Source of the DNA: JAOUEA01 sp963810945
Lineage (GTDB): Bacteria > Actinomycetota > UBA4738 > HRBIN12
NCBI GenBank assembly: GCA_963810945.1
Contig: CAWEPI010000008.1
Coordinates: forward strand, 186,001 to 250,000
DNA: 64,000 nt
Reading direction: 5' to 3'
In this document: positions 53,621 to 62,355 of the stretch, one piece after another
How positions within the stretch are numbered: position 1 is the first letter of the stretch
Layout: each line of letters starts with the position of its first letter
The notes under the pieces: model-generated
What the model saw: only the letters and a program-made list of their open reading frames with translations
What the model was told of the DNA's origin: nothing
Database searches by the model: none
Program-made: the position numbers and the translations under genes

Positions 53621-54402
53621 GTCAGCTCCTGCAGGATCACCTGCGTGAGCCGCTGCGCGAAGGCCGGGCTCAGGCCGTCCTCGGCGTGGCCGAACCGGTC
53701 GCCGATCAGGAGCCGCTTCGGCTCCTGCGCGGCCTCGTAGAGCCGCTCCGCGTGATCGAGGCTGAAGAGCGGATCGTCGCGCCCGTGCACGATCACCACC
53801 GGGGTCGGCGCGATCTTGCCGACGACGTCCTCCGGCGAGTCGGGCTCGTCCCACTCCTCGGGGAGGCGGACGCCCCACGCGCGCAACGCGGCTCGGCCGG
53901 GGGCCGTGCCGACGCGCGCGTGGAAGTTGCGACGCGCCTTCGGGTGCGCACCATCGTGCCAGTTCCAGTACGCGAGCGAGGAGATCGCCACGACCTCGTC
54001 CACGCCACCGATCAGGCCGGCCTGTCGGATCGCGGCGATCCCACCCATCGACGTCCCCACCGTGATCACCTGCCGGTGGCCCACCCTGTGCACGAGCTCC
54101 ACGACGGCGTCGATGTCCCACATCTCCGCGCCCCCGAAGTCGCTCACGCCCGCGCTCTCGCCGTGGCCGCGCAGATCGGGCGCGTACACCGTGAAGTCCT
54201 CGCTGAGGTGCTCCGCGAAGACCCCGAACTTCGGCTTGCGGTGCCATCCCATCAGGCCGTGGGCCAGGATGAGGGCCGGCAGGTCGGTGCCGGGGTGGCC
54301 GAGGCGCGTGCCCTCGATCCGGACCCCGTCCTGGGTGTGAACCGTGAACGGGCGCGCAGGAACCCGCCAGTGATGGGAGGTGACGTGCTGGACGGTCGTC
54401 AT
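53617..54402 (-). CDS. Alpha/beta hydrolase
   Basis: 261 residues. Nucleophile elbow GTSMGG near residue 116, oxyanion segment LAHGLMGWHRKP, acid in VHGRDDPLFS, and His in GDRFGHAEDG. There is no signal peptide. Substrate unknown. It is coupled by a 4-base overlap to the MoaD-like gene. A TACGCT box at 54412-54417 lies 9 bases before the ATG. Confidence 0.87.
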   Translation of the reverse strand: MTTVQHVTSHHWRVPARPFTVHTQDGVRIEGTRLGHPGTDLPALILAHGLMGWHRKPKFGVFAEHLSEDFTVYAPDLRGHGESAGVSDFGGAEMWDIDAVVELVHRVGHRQVITVGTSMGGIAAIRQAGLIGGVDEVVAISSLAYWNWHDGAHPKARRNFHARVGTAPGRAALRAWGVRLPEEWDEPDSPEDVVGKIAPTPVVIVHGRDDPLFSLDHAERLYEAAQEPKRLLIGDRFGHAEDGLSPAFAQRLTQVILQELT

Positions 54403-54454
54403 CGCAGGTCAAGCGTACCGGCGGGAGGGCCGACCCGATATGGTGAGTGCACCC

Positions 54455-55120
54455 ATGGCGTTCCTGGCGTTCCTCGCAGATCGCCCGCCGCAGACGGCCC
54501 TGCCGGCTCTCGTGGATCTCCACGCGGACCTGAAGCTCGAAGCCCTGGCGGTCTCGTCGTTGGCGCACGTGCTCGAGCTGGAACCCGAGGCCGTGCTGGT
54601 GGACGCCGCCGAGAACCCGGGCCAGGCGTGGGCCGTGCTCCAGGAGCTACGCGCGCGCGATCCACGGGTGCCCGCCGTGTTGGTGGCCGAGCGCGATCAG
54701 ATCGAACGCTACCCGTGGCACGAGGTGGCGGATGAGTTCGTGTACCCCGGGGCTCCGGCGGCCGAGCTCCGCGTGCGCCTGGCGATGCTGCGCCGGCGCG
54801 CCGGCACCGGCGACGGCACCACGATCCGGCTGGGGCCGCTGTCCTTGGACACCGAGGCTTATCGCGTCACGGCGAACGGCCGCCCGCTCGACCTGACCTT
54901 CAAGGAGTTCGAGCTGCTGCGCTTCCTCGCCTCGCACCCGGGCCGCGTCTACACACGGCCGGCGTTGCTGCGCGAGGTGTGGGGCTACGACTTCTACGGC
55001 GGCACCCGCACCGTCGACGTGCACGTCCGGCGGCTGCGCGCGAAGCTCGGGCCCGAGCACGAGCAGCTGATCGAGACCGTGCGCAGCGTCGGGTATCGCG
55101 CCGCCGACCTCGAGCGGTGA
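54455..55120 (+). CDS. GlnR-like OmpR-family response regulator
   Basis: 221 residues. The receiver-like domain (1-105) has Asp50 at the usual phosphorylation position but lacks the normal acidic pair, as in orphan GlnR. The winged-helix C-domain reads FKEFELLRFLASHPGRVYTR, then WGYDFYGGTRTVDVHVRR, nearly the GlnR sequence. GlnR controls nitrogen genes, including glnA, and a GlnR-type box lies before glnA here. ATG 54455 is preferred since TATGGT ends 10 bases before it; ATG 54440 is possible. Confidence 0.82.
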   Translation: MAFLAFLADRPPQTALPALVDLHADLKLEALAVSSLAHVLELEPEAVLVDAAENPGQAWAVLQELRARDPRVPAVLVAERDQIERYPWHEVADEFVYPGAPAAELRVRLAMLRRRAGTGDGTTIRLGPLSLDTEAYRVTANGRPLDLTFKEFELLRFLASHPGRVYTRPALLREVWGYDFYGGTRTVDVHVRRLRAKLGPEHEQLIETVRSVGYRAADLER

Positions 55121-55232
55121 GGCTCCCGGCGGTCGCACGGCCCTGACCGGAAGACCTAGTCAGGCGGAGCCACCGTGAAATGACTCGCATGGGCTCTGCG
55201 CTGTAGCCGCGTCCAGGGCCGATGAGACGGAC

Positions 55233-55385
55233 ATGAACATCGACACCGTGCTCAGGACCGCGTCGCTCGTCCCGCTTACGGGACTCCTCCCCCTCGGTAT
55301 CGCGATCCTGGGCATCCTCCACCGACCCGTGCCGGCGACCGCCTTGGCCCACCCTGGGCGGCCGGGCACCGGCACGGGTCGGTAG
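55233..55385 (+). CDS. Possible 50-residue single-helix protein
   Basis: In the 389-base gap between the GlnR-like and cyclase genes, an ATG at 55233 opens 50 codons with one hydrophobic helix at about 10-29 and a Pro/Gly-rich end. There is no clear ribosome site or promoter, so it may be chance. The rest of the gap holds only the hairpin at 55411-55451. Confidence 0.3.
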   Translation: MNIDTVLRTASLVPLTGLLPLGIAILGILHRPVPATALAHPGRPGTGTGR

Positions 55386-55410
55386 GTCCTTCTCTCCACC
55401 AACCGGATAC

Positions 55411-55451
55411 CGAACGCCCCGCCCGGAACCCCCTCCCGGACGGGGCGTTCG
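55411..55451 (+). terminator. Hairpin, likely terminator before the cyclase gene
   Basis: A perfect 11-bp inverted repeat (CGAACGCCCCG and CGGGGCGTTCG) with a 19-base loop. It has no U-tract, like many actinobacterial terminators. Confidence 0.5.
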
Positions 55452-55509
55452 GACGTTCGGGGCCGGATCCGCCTGGAGCGGGGTCGGTGCCTGACGGTAT
55501 CGTCGGGGC

Positions 55510-56337
55510 ATGGCCCGGCTCAGCACGCGCGAGCGGGCGAACCTCCCCGATCGGGCGTTCGCCTACATCGACTCCGAGGGGCGGCGACGGCTGCCCATCC
55601 ACGACGAGGCTCACGTCCGCAACGCGCTCGGCCGCTTCGAACGGGTGCGGTTCGAGGACGACGCCGCTCGGGAGCGGGCGCGCCGCCGGCTGCTCAACGC
55701 GGCCAAGAGGTACGGCATCGTGCCGGTCGGGTTCATCACGGGCCAGCTGCGCTCGGAGCGGACCGCCCGATCCACGGACTTCTCCACCTATCCGACCGGC
55801 TCGGTGACGTTCCTGATGACGGACATCGAGGGCTCCACGAGGCTCCTGCAGGATCTGGGCGAGGACTACGCGGCGGTCCTGCGCGACGTGCGCGCCATCG
55901 TCCGCAACGCCGTCCGTCGATGCGGCGGCCACAAGGTCGACGCGACCGGCGACGAGTTCCTGAGCGTCTTCGAGCGGGCGCCCGCAGCGCTCGAGGCGGC
56001 CGTCGACCTGCAGTTGGCGATGGCTGCCCGTTCATGGCCCGGCGATCGCGACGTCCGGGTCCGCGCAGGGATCCACAGCGGTCGCCCCACCCTCACTGAG
56101 GCGGGCTACGTGGGACTGGCCGTCCACACCGTCGCAAGGGTCTGCGCGCTCGGACACGGCGGACAGATCATCATCACCGGCCGATCGAAGACTGCGCTGG
56201 AAGGATCGGTGCCGGCGGGAGCCACGTTCCGCAGCCTCGGCCGGCAGAAGCTGGTAGGCCTGCCCGCCCCCGAGACGATCTACCAGGTGCGGGCGTCGGG
56301 GCTCCTCACGCGCTTCCCGCCCCTGCGGGCGCTCTGA
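55510..56337 (+). CDS. Class III adenylate cyclase-like protein with DUF6582-type N-domain
   Basis: 275 residues. The N-terminal 75 residues (PDRAFAYIDSEGRRRLPI, DEAHVRNALGRF, RRLLNAAKRYGIVPVGF) form a domain seen alone and fused to cyclases in actinobacteria. The cyclase domain has metal Asp in LMTDIEGST and DATGDEFLS, and Arg in VHTVARV, but the usual catalytic Asn two turns before that Arg is His. Activity may thus be altered. TATCGT at 55498-55503 ends 6 bases before the ATG. Confidence 0.85.
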   Translation: MARLSTRERANLPDRAFAYIDSEGRRRLPIHDEAHVRNALGRFERVRFEDDAARERARRRLLNAAKRYGIVPVGFITGQLRSERTARSTDFSTYPTGSVTFLMTDIEGSTRLLQDLGEDYAAVLRDVRAIVRNAVRRCGGHKVDATGDEFLSVFERAPAALEAAVDLQLAMAARSWPGDRDVRVRAGIHSGRPTLTEAGYVGLAVHTVARVCALGHGGQIIITGRSKTALEGSVPAGATFRSLGRQKLVGLPAPETIYQVRASGLLTRFPPLRAL

Positions 56338-56347
56338 TCGGCGGCTC

Positions 56348-56374
56348 GTAACGCAGAGTTAACGCGCTGGAAAC
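56348..56374 (+). promoter_or_regulatory. GlnR-type box upstream of glnA
   Basis: GTAAC-N6-TTAAC-N6-GAAAC with exact 11-base periodicity, as in the actinobacterial GlnR consensus gTnAC-n6-GaAAC. It starts 87 bases before the glnA GTG. A TAGGCT box at 56396-56401 lies downstream as a possible -10, placing the site where an activator would bind. Confidence 0.7.
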
Positions 56375-56434
56375 AGAGCCGCGCCGGTCGGGTCCTAGGC
56401 TGTCTGGGTCGTCGAGGCAGAGGGGGAAGGGAAC

Positions 56435-57856
56435 GTGGCAACAGCGAAGGACGTCATCGCCATGGCCAAGGAGGAGGGGGCGGAGATCGTCGACCTCCGC
56501 TTCACGGACCTGCCGGGCCAGGTGCAGCACCTCTCGGTGCCGGTGCACGAGCTCACCGAGGACAAGTTCGAGCACGGCCAGCCGTTCGACGGCTCGTCGA
56601 TCCGCGGGTTCCAGGAGATCCAGGAGTCGGACATGCTCCTCGACCTCGACCCCGACACGGCGTACATGGACCCGTTCACCAAGCACCCCACGCTGAACAT
56701 CACCTGCTTCGTGAAGGATCCGGTGACCGGCGAGGACTACAGCCGTGACCCGCGCAACATCGCGAAGAAGGCCGAGCTGTACCTGAAGCAGTCGGGCATC
56801 GCGGACCTCAGCTACTGGGGGCCGGAGGCGGAGTTCTACATCTTCGACTCGATCCGGTACGACCAGTCGCAGTTCGAGGGGTACTACCACATCGATTCCG
56901 TCGCCGGCGCCTGGAGCAGCGGCGCGGTGGAGGAGGGTGGCAACCTCGGCTACAAGCCGCGGTTCAAGGGCGGGTACTTCGCGCTTCCCCCGGTCGACAA
57001 GTACCAGGACCTGCGGACCGACATGGTGCTCAACCTGGAGAAGGTGGGCCTCACGATCGAGGTGCACCACCACGAGGTCGGTACGGCGGGGCAGGCCGAG
57101 ATCGACATGCGCTACGACACGCTCCTGACCACGGCCGACAACGTCATGAAGTACAAGTACGTGGTCAAGAACACGGCCTACCAGGCCGGCAAGACCGTCA
57201 CGTTCATGCCGAAGCCGCTGTTCATGGACAACGGCTCGGGCATGCACACCCACCAGTCGCTCTGGCAGAACGACGAGAACCTCTTCTGGGACGAGGTGGG
57301 CTACGGCGGCATCAGCGACATGGCGCGTTGGTACATCGGCGGCCTGCTGGCGCACGCGCCCTCGCTGCTCGCCTTCACGAACCCCACCACCAACTCGTAT
57401 CGCCGGCTGGTGCCGGGCTACGAGGCGCCGATCAAGCTCGTCTACTCCCAGCGGAACCGGAGCGCGTGCGTGCGCATCCCGCTGGGGTCGAAGAGCCCCA
57501 AGCTCAAGCGGCTCGAGTTCCGCACGCCGGACCCGTCGTGCAACCCGTACCTGGCGTTCAGCGCGATGCTCATGGCGGGCCTCGACGGCATCAAGAACAA
57601 GATCGAGCCGCCGGAGCCGATGGACAAGGACCTCTACGACCTGCCGCCCGAGGAGCAGGCGAGCGTGAAGCAGGTCCCGGGCTCGCTGCTGGAGGTCCTC
57701 GACAACCTGGCGTCCGACCACCAGTGGCTGCTGGAGGGCGGGGTCTTCACCCAGGACGTGATCGACACGTGGATCGAGTACAAGCGCCTCGAGGAGCACG
57801 ACGCGGTCGCGTTGCGTCCGCATCCCCACGAGTTCTCGCTGTACTACGACGTGTAG
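56435..57856 (+). CDS. glnA: Glutamine synthetase type I
   Basis: 473 residues from a GTG after GGGGGAAGGG. It assimilates ammonia into glutamine in a dodecamer. Motifs are FDGSSIRGFQ near residue 48, the metal/ATP site YWGPEAEFYIFD, EVGTAGQAEID, KPLFMDNGSGMHTHQSLW and NRSACVRIP. The adenylylation-site Tyr is in KDLYDLPPEE, so the enzyme is the beta form controlled by GlnE. A strong hairpin follows the stop. Confidence 0.98.
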   Translation: MATAKDVIAMAKEEGAEIVDLRFTDLPGQVQHLSVPVHELTEDKFEHGQPFDGSSIRGFQEIQESDMLLDLDPDTAYMDPFTKHPTLNITCFVKDPVTGEDYSRDPRNIAKKAELYLKQSGIADLSYWGPEAEFYIFDSIRYDQSQFEGYYHIDSVAGAWSSGAVEEGGNLGYKPRFKGGYFALPPVDKYQDLRTDMVLNLEKVGLTIEVHHHEVGTAGQAEIDMRYDTLLTTADNVMKYKYVVKNTAYQAGKTVTFMPKPLFMDNGSGMHTHQSLWQNDENLFWDEVGYGGISDMARWYIGGLLAHAPSLLAFTNPTTNSYRRLVPGYEAPIKLVYSQRNRSACVRIPLGSKSPKLKRLEFRTPDPSCNPYLAFSAMLMAGLDGIKNKIEPPEPMDKDLYDLPPEEQASVKQVPGSLLEVLDNLASDHQWLLEGGVFTQDVIDTWIEYKRLEEHDAVALRPHPHEFSLYYDV

Positions 57857-57878
57857 TCGCCTTCCCCGATCCCCACAC

Positions 57879-57910
57879 GGAACCCCTCGGCGCGATCGCC
57901 GGGGGGTTCC
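57879..57910 (+). terminator. Terminator hairpin after glnA
   Basis: GGAACCCC and GGGGTTCC pair, with an inner CGGCG/CGCCG stem, 22 bases after the glnA stop. No long U-tract. The rest of 57911-58085 shows no convincing gene. Confidence 0.65.
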
Positions 57911-58085
57911 GCCGTATCCCCTCCTGTGCCTATGATTCGGGCCGTTCGCCCGACCTGAGAGGCACGCCGGTGATGGCTCCCACGATGCGCCGGCAAGCTC
58001 GCGATCGCGGGATCCACGCAGGTGGGCGGGCACGATCGATTCGCCGTCGAGCGGGTGTTCGGATGACACCGGCGGGAGATGAGTG

Positions 58086-59381
58086 ATGAGGACGAGACCG
58101 ATCGGGTGGATCGCATCCCGAGGAGCGGTCGCGCTGGCCGTGGCGTGGACCGTGGCCGGCATGCCCTCGGCCTCGGCCGGTGGTGGACATCCGGGAACGC
58201 TCGACCGGTCGTTCGGGCATGCGGGACGGCTGACGAAAGCCTTCGGAAGCGCCGACGCCTTCGGCATGGCCGTGGCGCATCAGGGCGCGGAGATCGTGGT
58301 GGCCGGGACCCACGAGTTCCAGACGACGGCGGATATCGCGGTCACGCGGATGCTCCCCGGGGGACGTCCCGACCGGACGTTCGGGGGAGACGGCAGGGTG
58401 ACGGTGGACCTGGCCGGGACCTACGACGAGGCGAACGCGGTCGCGGCCCTGCCGCACGGGAAGATCCTGGTCGCCGGGACGAGGACCACCCCCACCACCG
58501 ACACCTTCCTGGCGCTCCGGCTCACCTCGAACGGCCGGCTGGATCACACCTTCGGAGGAGGCGACGGCTTCGTCACCACCGGGTTCGGCACCGGCTCGGC
58601 CACCGGATACGCGATGACCGTGCTGGCCGACGGGCGATTCGAGATCTGCGGAGCCACGACCTCCGGTACGAACTCCTCCGCTGCACTGGCGCGCTACCGG
58701 CCCGACGGGAAGCTCGATCGCACCTTCGGCGGTGACGGCCGCGTCGTGGCCGCCTTCCCCGGCCAGACCCAGTCCGCCTGCATCGGCGTCACGCACGATG
58801 GGAACGAGACGGTGATGTCAGGTTGGGCCTACGACGGGGCGACCACGAACTCGATCGCGCTCGCGCGCTTCGGGCCCGCGGGCATGCCGGACACGCGCTT
58901 CGACACGGATGGGTACGTCCTGATCTCGACGGGGATGTATCAGTCGAGCGCCCAGAGCGTCGTCGCCCTGCCTTCGGGCGGCGTGGCCGCGGCCGGGTAC
59001 GAGTACAACCCGGGCACCAGCAGCCTCGACGTGATGCTCCTGCAGCTCACCCGGCAGGGCCAGCCCGACGCCGGCTTCGGAGGTGGCGACGGGATCGTCG
59101 TCGTCGACTTCGGAGGTGACGACTCCGCGCACGGCCTGGTGCGGCAAGCCGACGGCAAGTTCATCGTGGCGGGCAGCCGCGACGACGACATGATCGTGGT
59201 CCGCTTCCTCAAGGGCGGCGCGCGCGATGCCACGTTCGGCAAGGACGGGCTGCAGGCGAAGCCCTGGGGCGGTCGGTCGGACGGGAGGGCCGCGGTCCTG
59301 ATGAAGGGCAAGGTGGTGGTCGCCGGCTCGTTGGAGAAGGCCCACTACCGCATGGCGGTCGAGCGCGTCTTCGCGGGGTAA
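58086..59381 (+). CDS. Secreted delta-60 repeat protein
   Basis: 431 residues. A signal peptide of about 31 residues is followed by about seven repeats of 55-60 residues, each with a LDRSFG/PDRTFGGDGRV-type block and a later KILVAG- or RFEICG-type strand, which is the delta-60 pattern and probably a beta-propeller. There is no membrane anchor. The role is unknown. The next 140 bases (59382-59521) hold no gene and become markedly less GC-rich. Confidence 0.85.
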   Translation: MRTRPIGWIASRGAVALAVAWTVAGMPSASAGGGHPGTLDRSFGHAGRLTKAFGSADAFGMAVAHQGAEIVVAGTHEFQTTADIAVTRMLPGGRPDRTFGGDGRVTVDLAGTYDEANAVAALPHGKILVAGTRTTPTTDTFLALRLTSNGRLDHTFGGGDGFVTTGFGTGSATGYAMTVLADGRFEICGATTSGTNSSAALARYRPDGKLDRTFGGDGRVVAAFPGQTQSACIGVTHDGNETVMSGWAYDGATTNSIALARFGPAGMPDTRFDTDGYVLISTGMYQSSAQSVVALPSGGVAAAGYEYNPGTSSLDVMLLQLTRQGQPDAGFGGGDGIVVVDFGGDDSAHGLVRQADGKFIVAGSRDDDMIVVRFLKGGARDATFGKDGLQAKPWGGRSDGRAAVLMKGKVVVAGSLEKAHYRMAVERVFAG

Positions 59382-59437
59382 GAGTGGTCTTTGCGATGCC
59401 TGATCTCGCCCGACTCGATTCCCATCTTGCCGGTCAA

Positions 59438-59456
59438 CTAGTCCAACTCAGACTAG
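59438..59456. repeat. Short inverted repeat before the restriction gene
   Basis: CTAGTC-N7-GACTAG lies 66 bases upstream of the ATG at 59522. It could be an operator or part of a terminator; the evidence is only the symmetry. Confidence 0.3.
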
Positions 59457-59521
59457 CCTGCAGGAACTCCGTCAGGGACAATTGTTGCGCGCGAATGGGC
59501 AATCGATGATGCTCTCCGACG

Positions 59522-60859
59522 ATGTTGCGAAATGAGCTTGAGCGTCGGCTTGGCATCGGCTCCCTCCTGTGGAAGCCAAGAGAGAACGTGCGAGACCCCT
59601 CCTGGAATGCCATCCCGAACTTCTGGACGGTCACTGATGCCCTAGATGGCACTCACATCAGACAGAGCGCCGGAATCAACCCAATATCGCGTCCGGCCGG
59701 AACCGGCCGACGGCCCGCCGTTGCGATCTTCCTAACTCCCGAAGTGGAAAGACATCGGTTGCCTTGGTTGGACGAGGTCAATCTCGACACGGGGTTCGTG
59801 AGGTACTTCGGAGACAACAAGCCAGAACTGGGTCGTCCTGCGGAGATGGCTCCAGGGAATCGCGTCCTCTTGGATGAAATGGGGATGTACGCGTCAGACG
59901 ATGAGTCAACTCGTTCCAAGGCAGCCCCCCTTCTTCTGTTTAGGAATCTTGGGAACCGCGGCGGGGAACCACTGACGGAGTTCTTGGGCTTCGGATTAAT
60001 TCGGGAGGCGCATCGAGTGACTCAGCTGCACAGAGGACGCTCGTTTTCCAACTATGCATTCGACTGCGTCCTGTTCCGTGGTGAGGAGTCGTCGGAGGGG
60101 AACGAGTTCCTCAGTATTGGGTGGATCGACGAAAGGCGAGACCCCCATTCACCCGAGGATGCGGTCAACCGTCTGGCACCGCAAGCCTGGAAGACCTGGG
60201 TGAGAGAGGGCGCATCCGCGATCGACGACTCAAGTGTGAGGCGGCACTTGATTCGTGCGGACGTGTGGCCCTACGAGGATCAAGTGCCTGAGCAGGAAAG
60301 TCCTCTCGGTCGCGTTCTCGCCGAGGTGTACGAGCATTACGGAGGCAACTACAAGCACGGGTTTCAAGCTTTGGCCTCGCTCGCAACGCAGCTTGTACTA
60401 GACACACCTGGAGTTACCTTCTACCAGGGGTGGATAACCCCAGTTGGACCGGACGGTGGAGTTGATTTCGTTCAGCGTCTGGATCTCGGGCAGGGATTTG
60501 CGTCAACGAAGCTTGTGGTGCTTGGTCAAGCTAAGTGTCGCAAGCCCTGGCCACGGGGGAGCGGAGTGTCTGCAGAGGATTTGGCCCGAGTCGTGGCTCG
60601 ACTCAGGAGAGGATGGATCGGAGCGTATGTCACAACCTCCTACTACACGGACGCTGCCCAACGTGAACTGATCGAGGACGAGTATCCGATCGTCCTCATC
60701 CACGGATGGAGGCTCGCCCAGGCCACAGAACAGATTCGAGACGCTCTGGGTCACTCGACTGTGAAAGCGCTCCTCGAATGGGCTGACGAGGCCTATCTCA
60801 GATTGCTTGGTTCAGCCAAGCCTCAGCCCGCTGACATTGTCCGGGAGCTCCCCCTTTAG
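59522..60859 (+). CDS. Modification-dependent restriction endonuclease candidate (AspBHI-like N-domain, Mrr-type nuclease)
   Basis: 445 residues. The N-terminal 240 residues, with GFVRYFGDNK near 91-100 and a later FSNYAFDCVLF, resemble the base-recognising region of AspBHI-type enzymes. The C-terminal domain has an Mrr/PD-ExK nuclease site: Asp315 in GGVDFVQRL and Gln336-Ala-Lys338 in LGQAKC. Such enzymes cut foreign DNA carrying modified cytosine and need no methylase, and none is adjacent. By eye the gene is much richer in A and T than its neighbours and uses codons rare elsewhere here, a sign of recent transfer. Confidence 0.72.
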   Translation: MLRNELERRLGIGSLLWKPRENVRDPSWNAIPNFWTVTDALDGTHIRQSAGINPISRPAGTGRRPAVAIFLTPEVERHRLPWLDEVNLDTGFVRYFGDNKPELGRPAEMAPGNRVLLDEMGMYASDDESTRSKAAPLLLFRNLGNRGGEPLTEFLGFGLIREAHRVTQLHRGRSFSNYAFDCVLFRGEESSEGNEFLSIGWIDERRDPHSPEDAVNRLAPQAWKTWVREGASAIDDSSVRRHLIRADVWPYEDQVPEQESPLGRVLAEVYEHYGGNYKHGFQALASLATQLVLDTPGVTFYQGWITPVGPDGGVDFVQRLDLGQGFASTKLVVLGQAKCRKPWPRGSGVSAEDLARVVARLRRGWIGAYVTTSYYTDAAQRELIEDEYPIVLIHGWRLAQATEQIRDALGHSTVKALLEWADEAYLRLLGSAKPQPADIVRELPL

Positions 60860-60880
60860 GCTGGGCAGGGCACCCGCTCC

Positions 60881-61234
60881 TTAACTTTGCTTGTGGCGCC
60901 AAGGTCCCGGGAGCGTCGCACCCGTCGTGTTGGACGGATCGTCCGCTGAGGCTCCCGTCCATTCGACCGGCTGCTCACAGACACCACAGATTGGGCCGCC
61001 CGGCACCGAGCCATCGGTTGGCTCGACTTCATGCTTCGGATCGATGGGATCGACGTAGTACTCGTACTGGACTTCGTTCACTGCGAACCCGGTGATGAGG
61101 CCGTCGTCGACGATCTTGTCGGCTTCCACTTCAGCCTCTTCGATGGACTCGGCGCTCAAGTAGATGGTTGCCTCCTCAAGCGCGTGACGCATGACGGTGA
61201 CCGCGTAGCGTTGGAGGGGCTGATCTGTTGGCAT
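60881..61234 (-). CDS. 117-residue hypothetical protein with a CxxC motif
   Basis: The ATG at 61234 is chosen because GGGAGG lies 4 bases upstream. The N-terminal half (VTVMRHALEEATIYLSAESIEEAEVEADKI in parts) looks like a small alpha/beta fold, and PICGVCEQPVEW near residue 85 could bind metal with other ligands. Composition is closer to the restriction gene than to the core genome. No family recognised. It converges with the restriction gene, 21 bases apart. Confidence 0.65.
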   Translation of the reverse strand: MPTDQPLQRYAVTVMRHALEEATIYLSAESIEEAEVEADKIVDDGLITGFAVNEVQYEYYVDPIDPKHEVEPTDGSVPGGPICGVCEQPVEWTGASADDPSNTTGATLPGPWRHKQS

Positions 61235-61334
61235 GCGTCCTCCCATGTCGGCGACGCAGGCGAGCCTGATCCGATCGGTGCGGGGCGGGATGTGATCCGC
61301 GTCACGATCTGGACGACTTCGCCAGACTGGACGG

Positions 61335-62355
61335 ATGACGCGCTGGATCTTCCACGTCGACATGGACGAGTTCATCGCTGCGGTCGAGGTGCTGCGCCAC
61401 CCCGACCTGCGCGGCAGGCCCGTGATCGTCGGGGGCGACGGCGACCCGACGAAGCGCGGCGTCGTGTCCACCGCGTCCTACGAGGCTCGCGAGTTCGGCG
61501 TGCGATCCGGCATGCCGCTCCGCACCGCCCTGAAGCGTTGCCCCGAGGGCGTGTTCCTCGCCGTCGACGCCGACCACTACCTCGAGGCGAGCGAACGCGT
61601 GATGGAGACCCTGCGATCGTTCCCCGCGGTCGTGCAGGTCCTCGGGTGGGACGAGGCCTTCATGGCCGCGCAGACCGAAGACCCCGAGGCGTTCGCGCGC
61701 GACGTGCAGCGCGCCGTCCTCGAACGCACCGACCTCTGGTGCTCGATCGGCATCGGCGACTCCAAGCATCGGGCGAAGCTCGCGAGCGCCTTCGCCAAGC
61801 GGCGCGGCGTGTTCCGGCTCACGCAGGTGGAATGGCCCACGGTGATGGGTCCTCGTCCGGTCGACGCGCTCTGGGGCATCGGGAAGAAGACCGCGGCCAA
61901 GCTCGCGAGAGCTGGACATCCACACGGTGGACGAGCTCGCGCACGCCGACGACGCGACCCTCGCCGCACGGTTCGGTCCCAACACCGGTCCGTGGATCCG
62001 CAACCTCGGCACCGGAGAGGATGACGGCGAGGTCACCGCGGAGCCGTACGTGCCGCGCGGCCAGAGCCACGAGCGCACCTTCCAGCAGGACCTCACCGAC
62101 CCGGACGAGATCGGGCAGGAGACCGAGCGCATCGCCCGGGAGCTCGTCGCCGACCTCCCAACAGATCGACCGGTGATCAGGGTCACCGTGAAGGTGCGGT
62201 TCGCGCCGTTCTTCACGTCCACCCACGGCGTCGCGCTCGCCGAGCCGACCACCGACCCCGGCCTGATCGCGCGCGGCGCGCTCGACGCGCTCTCCCGATT
62301 CGAACTCGATCGGCCCGTGCGACTCCTCGGCGTCCGCGTGGAGTTCGCGCCGTGA
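61335..62355 (+). CDS. dinB: DinB-type Y-family DNA polymerase (Pol IV-like), frameshifted
   Basis: About 339 residues once an extra A at about 61908 is removed (reading KLAELDIHTVDELA). Catalytic residues are in HVDMDEFIAAVE and GWDEAFMAA; the helix-hairpin-helix DALWGIGKKTAAKL and a little-finger domain follow. The steric-gate position, Phe in E. coli Pol IV, is Ile14. In mycobacterial DinB2 a Leu at this position lets the enzyme use ribonucleotides, so this polymerase may also do so. No SOS box was identified before it. Confidence 0.88.

Noticed and set aside
57911..58085. Short basic frame between glnA and the delta-60 gene
   Set aside because: No ribosome site, no hydrophobic or conserved segment, and its end overlaps the delta-60 gene start region.
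3119..62355. Programmed +1 frameshifting as the reason for the many broken frames
   Set aside because: The break sites share no slippery codon, stop codon or following structure, and they affect unrelated genes. Sequence error explains them with less.
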